DNA of 53,496 nt from Pseudomonadota bacterium (GCA_023400405.1 JAEXFD010000024.1:1-53496), one strand, 5' to 3'; positions 21,126-28,802 are shown, counted from the first letter of the stretch. Numbers and translations are program-made. The notes: generated from the letters alone by a model not told the origin.

Positions 21126-21162
21126 CGGGACTCGGATCCGGGCGATGCGAGTCCCTTTTTTT
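21126..21162 (+). terminator. Intrinsic terminator after the small peptide gene
   Basis: GGGACTCG (21127-21134) pairs perfectly with CGAGTCCC (21148-21155) over a 13-base loop and is followed by seven T (21156-21162). It can only serve a plus-strand transcript from the gap upstream, since the neighbouring protein genes are on the other strand. Confidence 0.85.
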
Positions 21163-21180
21163 GCGGGCAAGCCCCGGAAC

Positions 21181-21220
21181 AGAAAAAGGGCCGCGGAGAC
21201 TTGCCCCGCGGCCCATTTTT
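21181..21220 (-). terminator. Intrinsic terminator of the rpsF-rpsR-rplI operon
   Basis: GGGCCGCGG (21188-21196) pairs with CCGCGGCCC (21206-21214), a perfect 9-bp stem. Five A on the left become the U-run on the minus strand. The right side has five T, so it may work in both directions. It lies 20-60 bases after the rplI stop. Confidence 0.85.
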
Positions 21221-21239
21221 CTGAGCTGACGCCGGAGGA

Positions 21240-21851
21240 TCAGCCCTCGGCGTTCTCGCCCTCGGCCGGCGCGTCCTCGCGGACCTCGGCGGTCGCGCCG
21301 GGCTCGGCGTTGGGATCATAGGCTTCGACGAAGCCCGCGGTGTCGCGGCCTTCCTCGAACATCTGCGCCATCACGTCGACGCCCTGGGCCTGCATGTCCG
21401 CCTCTTCCGGCGAACGCGCGACGTTGACCTTGACGGTCACCGACACCTCGGGGTGCAGCGCGACGCGGACTTCATACAGGCCGATCGCCTTGATCGGCTT
21501 GTCGAGCACGACCTGCGCCTTGCTGACCTTGTGGCCGTCGGCGACCAGCGCCTCGACCAGGTCGCGCACCGCGACTGAGCCGTAGAGCTGGCCGGTGTTC
21601 GACGCCTGGCGGATCAGGGTGACCGACACGTCGTTGAACGAGCCAGCTTCCTTCTCGGCCTCGGCGCGGCGCGAAGCGTTCTCGCTCTCGATGCGGGCGC
21701 GGTTCGCCTCGAACACCTTGCGGTTCGCTTCGTTGGCGCGCAGCGCCTTCTTGTTCGGCAGCAGGAAGTTGCGGGCGAAGCCGTCCTTCACCTTCACCAC
21801 ATCGCCGATGCCGCCGAGCTTCTCGACGCGCTCAAGCAGAATAACGTCCAT
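21240..21851 (-). CDS. rplI: 50S ribosomal protein L9
   Basis: A 203-residue L9, which binds 23S rRNA domain V and helps keep the reading frame. The N-terminal domain MDVILLERVEKLGGIGDVVK and VKDGFARNFLLPNKKAL is textbook, followed by the long connecting helix and the C-terminal domain (VAHPE-like ALHPEVSVTVKVNVARS). It exceeds the E. coli length (149) through an acidic tail, a feature I recall from other alphaproteobacteria. Last gene of the rpsF-rpsR-rplI operon, 11 bases after rpsR. Confidence 0.97.
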   Translation of the reverse strand: MDVILLERVEKLGGIGDVVKVKDGFARNFLLPNKKALRANEANRKVFEANRARIESENASRRAEAEKEAGSFNDVSVTLIRQASNTGQLYGSVAVRDLVEALVADGHKVSKAQVVLDKPIKAIGLYEVRVALHPEVSVTVKVNVARSPEEADMQAQGVDVMAQMFEEGRDTAGFVEAYDPNAEPGATAEVREDAPAEGENAEG

Positions 21852-21862
21852 GGGTGCGTTCC

Positions 21863-22087
21863 TTACTTAACGATGTAGGGCAGCAGGCCCAGGTGACGGG
21901 CGCGCTTGATGGCCTGGGCCAGCTCGCGCTGCTTCTTGGCGCTCACCGAAGTGATGCGCGACGGGACGATCTTGCCGCGCTCGGACACGAAGCCCTGAAG
22001 CAGACGAACGTCCTTGTAATCGATCCGGGGCGCGTCCTTCGCGGAGAAGGGGCAGCTCTTGCGACGGCGGAAAAAGGGGCGTGCCAT
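21863..22087 (-). CDS. rpsR: 30S ribosomal protein S18
   Basis: A 74-residue S18 that pairs with S6 on the 30S platform. Typical segments are ARPFFRRRKSCPFSAKD, IDYKDVRLLQGFVSERGKI and SRITSVSAKKQRELAQAIKR. The Cys in KSCPF is retained. It sits 12 bases after rpsF with AGGAGAAAG as ribosome site. Confidence 0.98.
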   Translation of the reverse strand: MARPFFRRRKSCPFSAKDAPRIDYKDVRLLQGFVSERGKIVPSRITSVSAKKQRELAQAIKRARHLGLLPYIVK

Positions 22088-22099
22088 GTGTCTTTCTCC

Positions 22100-22474
22100 T
22101 TAGCCTTCGAAGCCGGTGTCTTCGCGGTCGCGGCGGCGGCCACGCTCGCGCTCGCCCTTGCGCATCATCACGGTCGGGCCCTGCTCGAGCTCATCGACCT
22201 TGACGGTCATGTAGCGGATCACGTCTTCGTTGATCTGCGTCTGGCGCTCCAGCTCGGCGACCACGCCGGCCGGCGCGTCGATCTCGAGCATGACGTAATG
22301 CGCCTTGCGGTTCTTCGCGATGCGATAGGCGAGGCTGCGAAGGCCCCAGGTCTCGGTCTTGACGACCTTGCCCTGATTGTCTTCGACGATCTTGGTGGCG
22401 GCTTCCGCCAGTGCGTCCACTTGCGCCTGTGCCAGATCCTGGCGCGCAAGGAACACGTGCTCGTAAAGAGCCAT
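22100..22474 (-). CDS. rpsF: 30S ribosomal protein S6
   Basis: A 124-residue S6, the S18 partner. MALYEHVFLARQDLAQAQVD, then WGLRSLAYRIAKNRKAHYVM is diagnostic. The C-terminal tail is rich in Arg, Glu and Asp. First gene of the operon; the promoter should lie in the 238-base divergent region shared with fabD, where I could not pick one with confidence. Confidence 0.97.
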   Translation of the reverse strand: MALYEHVFLARQDLAQAQVDALAEAATKIVEDNQGKVVKTETWGLRSLAYRIAKNRKAHYVMLEIDAPAGVVAELERQTQINEDVIRYMTVKVDELEQGPTVMMRKGERERGRRRDREDTGFEG

Positions 22475-22587
22475 GCGTTCTTCTCACTGTTGGCCGATCG
22501 CTGACGCCGCCCCGTGCGGACGCCCCTCCGGCTGTCGTCTACGTGCAATGATCGCGCCGGCGAAAGCGGGCTTACGGCGATGCGAAG

Positions 22588-22615
22588 CGGCGCCCTTAGC
22601 CGAAGCGGGGCGCCG
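22588..22615. other. Hairpin between the divergent rpsF and fabD genes
   Basis: CGGCGCCC (22588-22595) and GGGCGCCG (22608-22615) form a perfect 8-bp stem with no T-run. It separates the regions expected to hold the two divergent promoters. It could be an insulating or regulatory structure; function unknown. Confidence 0.4.
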
Positions 22616-22646
22616 TGGCAAGCGCATGCTGCCGATGCCGTCGGGC

Positions 22647-22674
22647 TTGCATCGCGGCCCGCAACGGTTCTAAC
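22647..22674 (+). promoter_or_regulatory. Probable promoter of fabD
   Basis: TTGCAT (22647-22652), a 16-base spacer and TCTAAC (22669-22674) match the sigma-70 type elements at 4 of 6 positions each, about 40 bases before the fabD ATG. The CTAAC core also resembles the -10 of housekeeping promoters reported in Caulobacter. Confidence 0.45.
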
Positions 22675-22712
22675 GCCCGGCGCCACTTCGACCGCGGCAT
22701 CAGGAGAGAGAC

Positions 22713-23648
22713 ATGCGCGCCTTCATCTTCCCCGGCCAGGGTAGCCAGGCCGTCGGCATGGGCAAGGCCCTGGCCGATGCGAGCGCCGTCGCGCGCGAAG
22801 TGTTCGAGGAAGTCGACGAGGCGCTCGGCCAGAAGCTGTTCCGGCTGATGACGGAGGGGCCGGAGGACGAGCTGACGCTCACCGCCAATGCCCAGCCGGC
22901 GATCATGGCCAATGCGATCGCGGTGCTGCGCGTGCTGGAAAAGGAGGGCGGCGTCCGCCTGGCCGACAAGGCTGACTTCGTCGCAGGCCATTCGCTCGGC
23001 GAATATACCGCGCTCTGTGCGGCCGGCGCCTTCGATCTCGCCACCACCGCGCGGCTGCTGCGCAAGCGCGGCGATGCGATGCAGGCGGCGGTGCCGGTCG
23101 GCGTCGGCGCGATGGCGGCGATCCTGGGGGCCGACCGCGAAAAGGCACAGGCGATCGCCGATGCGGCGGCGGAGGGGCAGGTCTGCACCGTCGCCAATGA
23201 CAATGATCCCTCGCAAGTGGTGATTTCGGGCCATCGCGAGGCGGTGGAGCGCGCGATCCCGCTCGCCAAGGAAATGGGCGCCAAGCGCGCGCTGCTGCTG
23301 CCGGTCTCGGCGCCGTTCCACTGCCCGCTGATGCAGCCGGCGGCCGATGCGATGGCCGAGGCGCTGGCCGCGGTAGCGATCCAGGCCCCGCTGGTGCCGG
23401 TCTATGCCAACGTCACCGCCGCCCCGGTCGCCGATCCGGACACGATCCGCGCGCTGCTGGTGGAGCAGGTGACGGGCATGGTGCGCTGGCGCGAATCGGT
23501 GCTGGCGATGGTCGCGGCGGGGGTGACGGACTATGTCGAATTCGGCGGCAAGGTGCTGGGCGGCATGGTCAAGCGCATCGCTCCGGACGCGGCGCCGGTG
23601 AGCGTGGTGACGATGGACGACATCGAGGCGCTGGTGAAGGCGCTCTGA
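22713..23648 (+). CDS. fabD: Malonyl-CoA:ACP transacylase
   Basis: A 311-residue cytosolic enzyme that moves malonyl groups from CoA to the acyl carrier protein, feeding fatty-acid elongation. FIFPGQGSQAVGMG at the N-terminus, the nucleophile Ser94 in AGHSLGEYTALC, and the His-containing LLPVSAPFHCPLM segment are diagnostic. AGGAGAGAG lies before the ATG. fabG follows, but a GxxExxY gene within inverted repeats separates them. Confidence 0.97.
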   Translation: MRAFIFPGQGSQAVGMGKALADASAVAREVFEEVDEALGQKLFRLMTEGPEDELTLTANAQPAIMANAIAVLRVLEKEGGVRLADKADFVAGHSLGEYTALCAAGAFDLATTARLLRKRGDAMQAAVPVGVGAMAAILGADREKAQAIADAAAEGQVCTVANDNDPSQVVISGHREAVERAIPLAKEMGAKRALLLPVSAPFHCPLMQPAADAMAEALAAVAIQAPLVPVYANVTAAPVADPDTIRALLVEQVTGMVRWRESVLAMVAAGVTDYVEFGGKVLGGMVKRIAPDAAPVSVVTMDDIEALVKAL

Positions 23649-23660
23649 GTTCGTTTAATA

Positions 23661-23687
23661 TTCGCGCAACGACGCAAAGACGCGACG
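23661..23687 (+). repeat. Left 27-bp inverted repeat of the GxxExxY unit
   Basis: TTCGCGCAACGACGC, then AAA, then GACGCGACG. It lies 12 bases after the fabD stop and before the GxxExxY start. The short GACGC motif recurs inside, giving a semi-tandem look. Confidence 0.9.
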
Positions 23688-23697
23688 AGGTTTTCGC

Positions 23698-24114
23698 GTG
23701 AAGGACATCGAGGCCATCGCCAAGGACGTGCTGGATATCTCGGTGCGATTGCATCGCGATCTGGGTCCTGGCCTGCTCGAGTCCGTGTATGAAGCCATTT
23801 TAGCGGCAAAGCTCTCCTCGTTCGGCTATGCCGTGGCGCGACAGAGGGCGATCGATATCGAATTCGAGGGACTACGGTTTGACGCGGCGTTTCGCATTGA
23901 CCTCTTGATCGAGGAGAGCCTTCTGATCGAGATCAAGTCGGTTGAACGGCTAAGCCCTGCTCACGCAAAGCAATTGCTGACCTATCTTCGATTGACCAAG
24001 CAGACCCTCGGGCTGCTTATTAATTTCGGTGGCGCGACCCTGATGGAAGGCGTCCGTCGGCTAGCCAACAACTACAACCCCGTCGCGTCGTCGCGTCGTT
24101 GCGCGAACAAATAA
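23698..24114 (+). CDS. GxxExxY family protein
   Basis: A 138-residue protein of the GxxExxY family, which I recall as related to PD-(D/E)XK nucleases. The name motif is GPGLLESVYEAIL; further marks are FRIDLLIEESLLIEIKSVE (acidic residues and E-x-K of the nuclease-like core), AHAKQLLTYLRL and LGLLINFGG. The start is GTG at 23698, 11 bases after the left inverted repeat; the last residues (SSRRCANK) are encoded within the right repeat. Base use is less GC-rich than in the flanking fab genes. Function and nuclease activity are unproven. Confidence 0.85.
   Translation: MKDIEAIAKDVLDISVRLHRDLGPGLLESVYEAILAAKLSSFGYAVARQRAIDIEFEGLRFDAAFRIDLLIEESLLIEIKSVERLSPAHAKQLLTYLRLTKQTLGLLINFGGATLMEGVRRLANNYNPVASSRRCANK
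24081..24107 (-). repeat. Right 27-bp inverted repeat of the GxxExxY unit
   Basis: CGTCGCGTC, then GTC, then GCGTCGTTGCGCGAA: the reverse complement of the left copy except for the three central bases. It overlaps the 3' end of the GxxExxY gene and ends 19 bases before the fabG ATG. Confidence 0.9.
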
Positions 24115-24126
24115 AGGAATCCAAAG

Positions 24127-24864
24127 ATGTTCGACCTCACAGGCATGACCGCTCTCGTCACCGGCGCTTCGGGGGGGATCGGTTCCGCGATTGCCAGGGC
24201 GCTGGCGGGGCAGGGGGCGCGGTTGGCGGTTTCGGGTTCCAATGTCGAGAAGCTCGAAGCCTTCCGCGCCGAGCTCGGCGGCGACCATGTCGCCTTGCCT
24301 TGCAACCTGTCCGACGCGGCCGCCGTCGATGCGCTCGTTCCGCAGGCAGTCGAGGCGCTGGGGCAGCTTGACATCCTCGTCAACAATGCCGGCGTCACCC
24401 GCGACAACCTCACCATGCGGATGAAGGACGAGGAGTGGGACCAGGTCATTTCGGTGAACCTCGAAGCCGCATTCCGCCTGATCCGCGCTGCGGCCAAGCC
24501 GATGATGAAGGCGCGGTTCGGGCGGATCGTCTCGATCACCTCGGTCGTCGGCGCGACCGGCAATCCGGGCCAGGCCAATTATGCCGCCTCCAAGGCCGGG
24601 CTGGTCGGCATGTCCAAGGCCGTCGCCCAGGAACTCGCCAGCCGCAACATCACCGTCAACTGCGTCGCGCCCGGCTTCATCCGCTCGGCGATGACCGACG
24701 TGCTGCCCGATGCCCAGAAGCAGGCACTGCTCGGCCGCATTCCCGCCGGGAAGCTGGGCGAGGGCGAGGATATCGGCGCGGCGGTCGTCTATCTCGCCAG
24801 CAAGGAAGCCGGCTATGTCACCGGCCAGACCTTGCATGTGAACGGCGGGATGGCGATGCTCTGA
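24127..24864 (+). CDS. fabG: 3-oxoacyl-ACP reductase
   Basis: A 245-residue short-chain dehydrogenase that reduces 3-oxoacyl-ACP with NADPH in fatty-acid elongation. Visible are the cofactor motif TGASGGIGSAIA, NNAG (residues 86-89), and catalytic Ser139, Tyr152 and Lys156 in NYAASKAG; the C-terminus YVTGQTLHVNGGMAML is standard FabG. Ribosome site AAAGGAAT. In the ancestral order it would follow fabD directly. Confidence 0.96.
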   Translation: MFDLTGMTALVTGASGGIGSAIARALAGQGARLAVSGSNVEKLEAFRAELGGDHVALPCNLSDAAAVDALVPQAVEALGQLDILVNNAGVTRDNLTMRMKDEEWDQVISVNLEAAFRLIRAAAKPMMKARFGRIVSITSVVGATGNPGQANYAASKAGLVGMSKAVAQELASRNITVNCVAPGFIRSAMTDVLPDAQKQALLGRIPAGKLGEGEDIGAAVVYLASKEAGYVTGQTLHVNGGMAML

Positions 24865-24893
24865 GCCGGATCCTGGGGGCAGGAGTGACGAGC

Positions 24894-25430
24894 ATGCGAA
24901 CGATCGGACTTTCTGCCCTCGGCCTGCTGGCCTTCGCGATACCCGCTGCGCACGCCGCCGATCTCGCGACGATCGACTGCGTGATCGGCAAGCTCAAGCC
25001 GGCCCTCAGCGACCAGATCAAGGCCGACGTGACGCGCAACATGGGGCCGGAGGTCGCCAAGCCGACCTATGACCCCAGCATCGCAAGTGGCGTCCGCATT
25101 GCGGCCGGCGAATGCGCGCAGGCGCATAAATGGTCCGACGCGGCTGTCGAAGCGGCGCGGGTCTATGCGCTGGCCAAGATCGGCCAGCCGATCGCGGAGA
25201 GGTTCGTCCGCGATGCGGGGTTCGACCCGGCCGAGCTGGAAACCCAGTTCGACGCGCTGCCCGAGGACACGCGCGACCGGCCGCTCACCAACCAGGAAAT
25301 GCAGCAGCTCGTCATCGCCTCGGTCACCGACGAGGCCAAACAGACGCGGGCGAACGCCGCGCTGCTCAACAAATATTTCCTGTTCCTCAGCACCGTGCAA
25401 TACGCGGCCTGGCAGTTCTCCCAAGCGTGA
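24894..25430 (+). CDS. Secreted protein of unknown function
   Basis: A 178-residue protein with a clear signal peptide (MRTIGLSALGLLAFAIPAAH, cut after AHA). The mature part is helical, has two Cys (in TIDCVIGKL and AAGECAQAH) that could form a disulphide, and has no motif I recognise. The ATG at 24894 follows GGAGTGACGAGC. It lies 29 bases after fabG in the fab gene run, likely co-transcribed, but a role in lipid synthesis is not implied by the sequence. Confidence 0.75.
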   Translation: MRTIGLSALGLLAFAIPAAHAADLATIDCVIGKLKPALSDQIKADVTRNMGPEVAKPTYDPSIASGVRIAAGECAQAHKWSDAAVEAARVYALAKIGQPIAERFVRDAGFDPAELETQFDALPEDTRDRPLTNQEMQQLVIASVTDEAKQTRANAALLNKYFLFLSTVQYAAWQFSQA

Positions 25431-25460
25431 GCCGCTGGACTGCTCCGACACGCTCGCCTC

Positions 25461-25487
25461 TTGCAACCGCCCCACGCGCGATCTAGG
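25461..25487 (+). promoter_or_regulatory. Possible promoter of acpP
   Basis: TTGCAA (25461-25466) and TCTAGG (25482-25487) are spaced 15 bases apart, about 50 bases before the acpP ATG. The spacing is short for sigma-70 but the CTAG core resembles the fabD -10. A separate promoter for the highly expressed acpP is expected. Confidence 0.35.
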
Positions 25488-25535
25488 TGCGTTCAACGAA
25501 ATCAGAGCCCCTAGCTACAAAGGACAACAGGGACC

Positions 25536-25784
25536 ATGGCCACTCAGGAAGAGATCACCACCCGCGTGCAGGCGCTCGTCGTCGATCACCTCGGCGTCGA
25601 TGCGAAGGAAGTGGTGCCGACGGCAAGCTTCATCGACGACCTCGGCGCGGACAGCCTCGACATCGTCGAGCTGGTGATGGCCTTCGAGGAAGAGTTCGGA
25701 GTCGAGATTCCCGACGACGCCGCCGAGAAGATCACCACCGTCGGCGACGCGGTCAGCTATATCAGCGAGCACCAGGAAGGCTGA
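25536..25784 (+). CDS. acpP: Acyl carrier protein
   Basis: An 82-residue acidic four-helix protein carrying growing acyl chains on 4'-phosphopantetheine at Ser40 in LGADSLDIVELVMAFEEEF. It sits between fabG and fabF in the usual order. AAAGGACAACAGGGACC precedes the ATG. Confidence 0.98.
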   Translation: MATQEEITTRVQALVVDHLGVDAKEVVPTASFIDDLGADSLDIVELVMAFEEEFGVEIPDDAAEKITTVGDAVSYISEHQEG

Positions 25785-25900
25785 TCGCCCCTGGGCGATC
25801 GCGCCCTTATGGGCCGACAGCATATCAGCGGCTTCCCGTCCCGGGCTCGTGGAGAGTTGGGCGGGGAGCCGTTTTGTTTTGAAGGAAGACGGAGAGAAGC

Positions 25901-27160
25901 ATGCGCCGTGTAGTGGTCACGGGCCTTGGGCTCGTCACCCCCCTGGGTGCCGATGTCGAGACCGCCTGGAAGAACATCCTCGCGTCCAAATCCGGCGCTG
26001 CGACGATCACCCGCTTCGACGCGACCGACTTCCAGAGCAACTATGCCTGCGAAGTGAAGCCGGCGGACCATGAATATGGTTTCGACGCGAGCAAGCGAGT
26101 CGATCACAAGATCCAGCGCCAGGTCGATCCGTTCATCGTCTATGGCATCGATGCCGCCGGCCAGGCGATCGAGGATGCCGGCCTGCTCGACATGCCCGAG
26201 GAGCTGCGCTTCCGCGCCGGCTGCTCGATCGGCTCGGGCATCGGCGGCCTGCCGGGCATCGAGAGCGAATCGCTGGTGCTCGCGGAGAAAGGTCCGAAGC
26301 GGGTCAGTCCGCACTTCGTGCATGGCCGGCTGATCAACCTGATCTCTGGCCAGGTCTCGATCAAATACGGCCTGATGGGCCCGAACCATGCGGTCGTCAC
26401 CGCCTGCTCGACCGGTGCGCATTCGATCGGCGACGCGGCGCGGATGATCGCGATGGACGATGCCGACATCATGCTCGCCGGCGGCGCCGAAAGCACCGTC
26501 TGCCCGATCGGCATCGCCGGCTTCGGCCAGGCGCGCGCCCTGTCGACCAGCTTCCGCGACGATCCCACCAAGGCGAGCCGCCCCTGGGACCAGGATCGCG
26601 ACGGCTTCGTCATGGGCGAGGGCGCCGGCGTCGTCGTGCTCGAGGAATATGAGCACGCCAAGGCGCGCGGCGCGAAAATCTATGCCGAAGTGGTCGGCTA
26701 TGGCTTGTCGGGCGACGCTTATCACGTCACGGCGCCGCATCCCGAAGGATCGGGTGCGTTCCGATCGATGCAGATGGCGGTGCGCAAGTCCGGCCTGTCG
26801 CTTGCCGATATCGACTATATCAACGCGCACGGCACTTCGACGCCGCTTGGCGATGAGCTCGAGCTCGGCGCGGTCCGCCGGCTGTTCGGCGATGCGATCG
26901 GCGCCCTTTCGATGAGCTCGACCAAGTCGGCGATCGGCCATCTGCTCGGCGGCGCGGGCGCAGTCGAGAGCATCTTCTGCATCCTCGCGCTGCGCGACCA
27001 GATCGTCCCGCCGACGCTCAACCTCGACAATCCGAGCGAGAATTGCGCGGGCGTCGATCTCGTCCCGCACGTCGCCAAGGAGCGCAAGGTGCGCGCGGTG
27101 CTGAACAATTCGTTCGGCTTCGGCGGCACCAACGCCAGCCTGGTGATGAAGTCTGTCTGA
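25901..27160 (+). CDS. fabF: 3-oxoacyl-ACP synthase II
   Basis: A 419-residue condensing enzyme that elongates acyl-ACP with malonyl-ACP. The Cys-His-His triad is visible as Cys169 in VVTACSTGAHS, His in YINAHGTSTPLGD and His in SAIGHLLGGAGA; NNSFGFGGTNASL closes the fold. Start MRRVVVTGLGLVTPLG is canonical. 116 bases after acpP; the stop overlaps the likely mltG start. Confidence 0.97.
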   Translation: MRRVVVTGLGLVTPLGADVETAWKNILASKSGAATITRFDATDFQSNYACEVKPADHEYGFDASKRVDHKIQRQVDPFIVYGIDAAGQAIEDAGLLDMPEELRFRAGCSIGSGIGGLPGIESESLVLAEKGPKRVSPHFVHGRLINLISGQVSIKYGLMGPNHAVVTACSTGAHSIGDAARMIAMDDADIMLAGGAESTVCPIGIAGFGQARALSTSFRDDPTKASRPWDQDRDGFVMGEGAGVVVLEEYEHAKARGAKIYAEVVGYGLSGDAYHVTAPHPEGSGAFRSMQMAVRKSGLSLADIDYINAHGTSTPLGDELELGAVRRLFGDAIGALSMSSTKSAIGHLLGGAGAVESIFCILALRDQIVPPTLNLDNPSENCAGVDLVPHVAKERKVRAVLNNSFGFGGTNASLVMKSV

Positions 27161-28163
27161 TCCCGCGCCAGCCCCGGCCGCGAAGCCGCGCAGGCGCCGG
27201 CTGGGCGGCTGCGGGCTGATCCTCGGCATCCTGCTGCTGGTCGCGCTCGGCCTGGGCGTGCTCCAGCTCTGGGGCGGGGCGGGGCCAGCCAAACAGAATG
27301 TGACGGTGATGGTGCCGGAAGGCGCAACCCTGTCGCGTGCGGCCACCGAGCTCGCAAAGGCCGGCGCGATCGGTTCGGCGCGGCAATTCCTGCTGTTCGC
27401 GCGCTTCCTGGGCAGCCGCGACGCGATCAAGGCGGGGGAATATCGCATCCCCGCGCATCTCAGCCAGTCCGACATCCTCAAGATGATGCAGGGCGGGCGC
27501 ACGCTGCAGCGCTTCGTCACGATTCCCGAAGGTACGCCGTCGATCCTGGTGTGGGAGGCGCTGATGAAGGCGCCCCAGCTCAGCGGCGAGATCAAGGTGC
27601 CGGCCGAAGGCAGCGTGCTGCCCGACAGCTATGCCTATAATCGTGGCGACAGCCGCCAGGCGATCCTCGATCGGATGCAGAAGGCAATGGCCGATTATCT
27701 CGCCCGCGCCTGGGCGCAGCGCAAGCCGGGCACGGCGGTGGCGAGTCCGGCCGAGGCGATCAACCTCGCCTCGATCGTCGAGAAGGAGACGGGCAAGCCC
27801 GAGGAGCGCAGGATGGTCGCGGCGGTCTATTCGAACCGGCTCAAGCGCAACATGATGCTCCAGGCGGACCCAACCTTCATCTACCCGATCACCCAGGGCA
27901 AGCCGCTCGGCCGCCGGCCGACCACGGCCGAAGTCCACGCCAAGAACGCCTACAACACCTATGAGAAGCTGGGCCTGCCGATCGGGCCGATCACCAATCC
28001 GGGCCGGGCGAGCATCGACGCGGTGCTCGATCCGGCGCAATCCAGCGCGATGTATTTCGTCGCGGACGGCACCGGCGGCCATGTCTTCGCCGACACGCTC
28101 GAGCAGCATAATGCCAATGTGGCGAAATGGTACGCGATCCGCCACGCGCGTGGCGAGATGTGA
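27153..28163 (+). CDS. mltG: Endolytic murein transglycosylase MltG
   Basis: An inner-membrane enzyme that cleaves nascent glycan strands and may set their length. The catalytic Glu is in LASIVEKETGKPEER; AYNTYEKLGLPIGPITNPGR is the second signature. The membrane anchor (LILGILLLVALGLGVLQLW) lies upstream of the first ordinary start (GTG 27258), which would delete it. Extending gives SDPAPAPAAKPRRRR before the anchor, a typical MltG N-terminus, with CTG at 27153 as the only plausible initiator; it overlaps the fabF stop. An ORF from CTG has 336 residues. The start is uncertain; the protein family is not. Confidence 0.85.
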   Translation: MSDPAPAPAAKPRRRRLGGCGLILGILLLVALGLGVLQLWGGAGPAKQNVTVMVPEGATLSRAATELAKAGAIGSARQFLLFARFLGSRDAIKAGEYRIPAHLSQSDILKMMQGGRTLQRFVTIPEGTPSILVWEALMKAPQLSGEIKVPAEGSVLPDSYAYNRGDSRQAILDRMQKAMADYLARAWAQRKPGTAVASPAEAINLASIVEKETGKPEERRMVAAVYSNRLKRNMMLQADPTFIYPITQGKPLGRRPTTAEVHAKNAYNTYEKLGLPIGPITNPGRASIDAVLDPAQSSAMYFVADGTGGHVFADTLEQHNANVAKWYAIRHARGEM

Positions 28164-28193
28164 CGCCTTGAACGATCGACCGCCGGTTCTCGC

Positions 28194-28802
28194 TTAGCGC
28201 CCTAAGCTGGCGGCCTCGCGTGCCAGGGCCTCGACCTGTTCGTAGCTCGCGCCCTTCGGCGTCACCCAGCTGCCGCCGACGCATAGGATCGGATCGAAGC
28301 CGAGCCATTCGGGCGCGGTGGCGGCCGAGATGCCGCCGGTCGGGCAGAATTTGCACTGGAAGAAGGGCGCGGCGAGCGCCTTCAGCGCCTTGAGCCCGCC
28401 CGAGGTCTCGGCGGGGAAGAACTTGAAGTGGCTGAGGCCCAGGTCGAGCCCGCGCATGATGTCGCCGGCATTGGCGACTCCGGGCAGATAGGGCACGCCG
28501 CTGCGCACGATCACGCTGCCTAGCCTTTCGGTCAGGCCCGGCGAGACGATGAATTCGGCATCAGCGGCCATCACCTGCTCGAACTGATCGGTGTTGACCA
28601 CGGTGCCGGCGCCGACGACCGCGCCCTCGACCTTCTTCATCTCGGCGATCGCTTCGAGCGCCGCCGGGGTGCGCATGGTGACTTCGAGCACGCGCAGCCC
28701 GCCCTTCACCAGGGCCTCGGCCAGCGGCCGCGCCGTCGCGGCATCCTCGATCACCAGCACCGGAATCACCGGTGCGGTGCGCATGATCGTCTCGATATCC
28801 AA
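28194..28802 (-). CDS. eda: 2-dehydro-3-deoxy-phosphogluconate aldolase (KDPG aldolase)
   Basis: Class I aldolase that splits KDPG into pyruvate and glyceraldehyde 3-phosphate, the last Entner-Doudoroff step. The Schiff-base Lys is in HFKFFPAETSGG, with LRVLEVTMRTPAAL, VVGAGTV, SPGL and FCPTGGI around it. TTG at 28802 is chosen because AGGAGG sits six bases upstream and it lies one base after the glk stop, giving 202 residues; an ATG at 28832 would overlap glk by 29 bases. Coupled with glk. Confidence 0.93.
   Translation of the reverse strand: MDIETIMRTAPVIPVLVIEDAATARPLAEALVKGGLRVLEVTMRTPAALEAIAEMKKVEGAVVGAGTVVNTDQFEQVMAADAEFIVSPGLTERLGSVIVRSGVPYLPGVANAGDIMRGLDLGLSHFKFFPAETSGGLKALKALAAPFFQCKFCPTGGISAATAPEWLGFDPILCVGGSWVTPKGASYEQVEALAREAASLGR

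Larger units (their letters stand above)
20898..21239. other. 342-base gap with a small gene and two terminators
   Basis: Between the CAP gene start and the rplI stop there is no conventional gene. It holds a candidate 25-codon lipopeptide gene on the plus strand (21021-21098), its intrinsic terminator (21126-21162), and the rplI terminator on the minus strand (21181-21220). A weak TTGCTC (20963-20968) with TCTAGC 12 bases further could be the plus-strand promoter in the short-spacer style described for Caulobacter, but this is tentative. Confidence 0.6.
23661..24107. mobile_element. 447-bp inverted-repeat-bounded unit carrying a GxxExxY gene
   Basis: The unit begins and ends with inverted copies of a 27-bp sequence (23661-23687 and 24081-24107) matching at 24 of 27 positions; the three differences are adjacent, at positions 16-18 of the repeat. 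Only one gene, a GxxExxY protein, lies inside. It splits fabD from fabG and is visibly less GC-rich than both. No clear target-site duplication is seen and no transposase is encoded, so this would be a non-autonomous or unusual cassette. Calling it mobile is inference from the repeats, placement and composition. Confidence 0.5.

Noticed and set aside
23649..24126. Target-site duplication around the GxxExxY unit
   Set aside because: The bases outside the two inverted repeats (TTTAATA and CAAATAAA) share only AT-richness; no exact duplication is visible.
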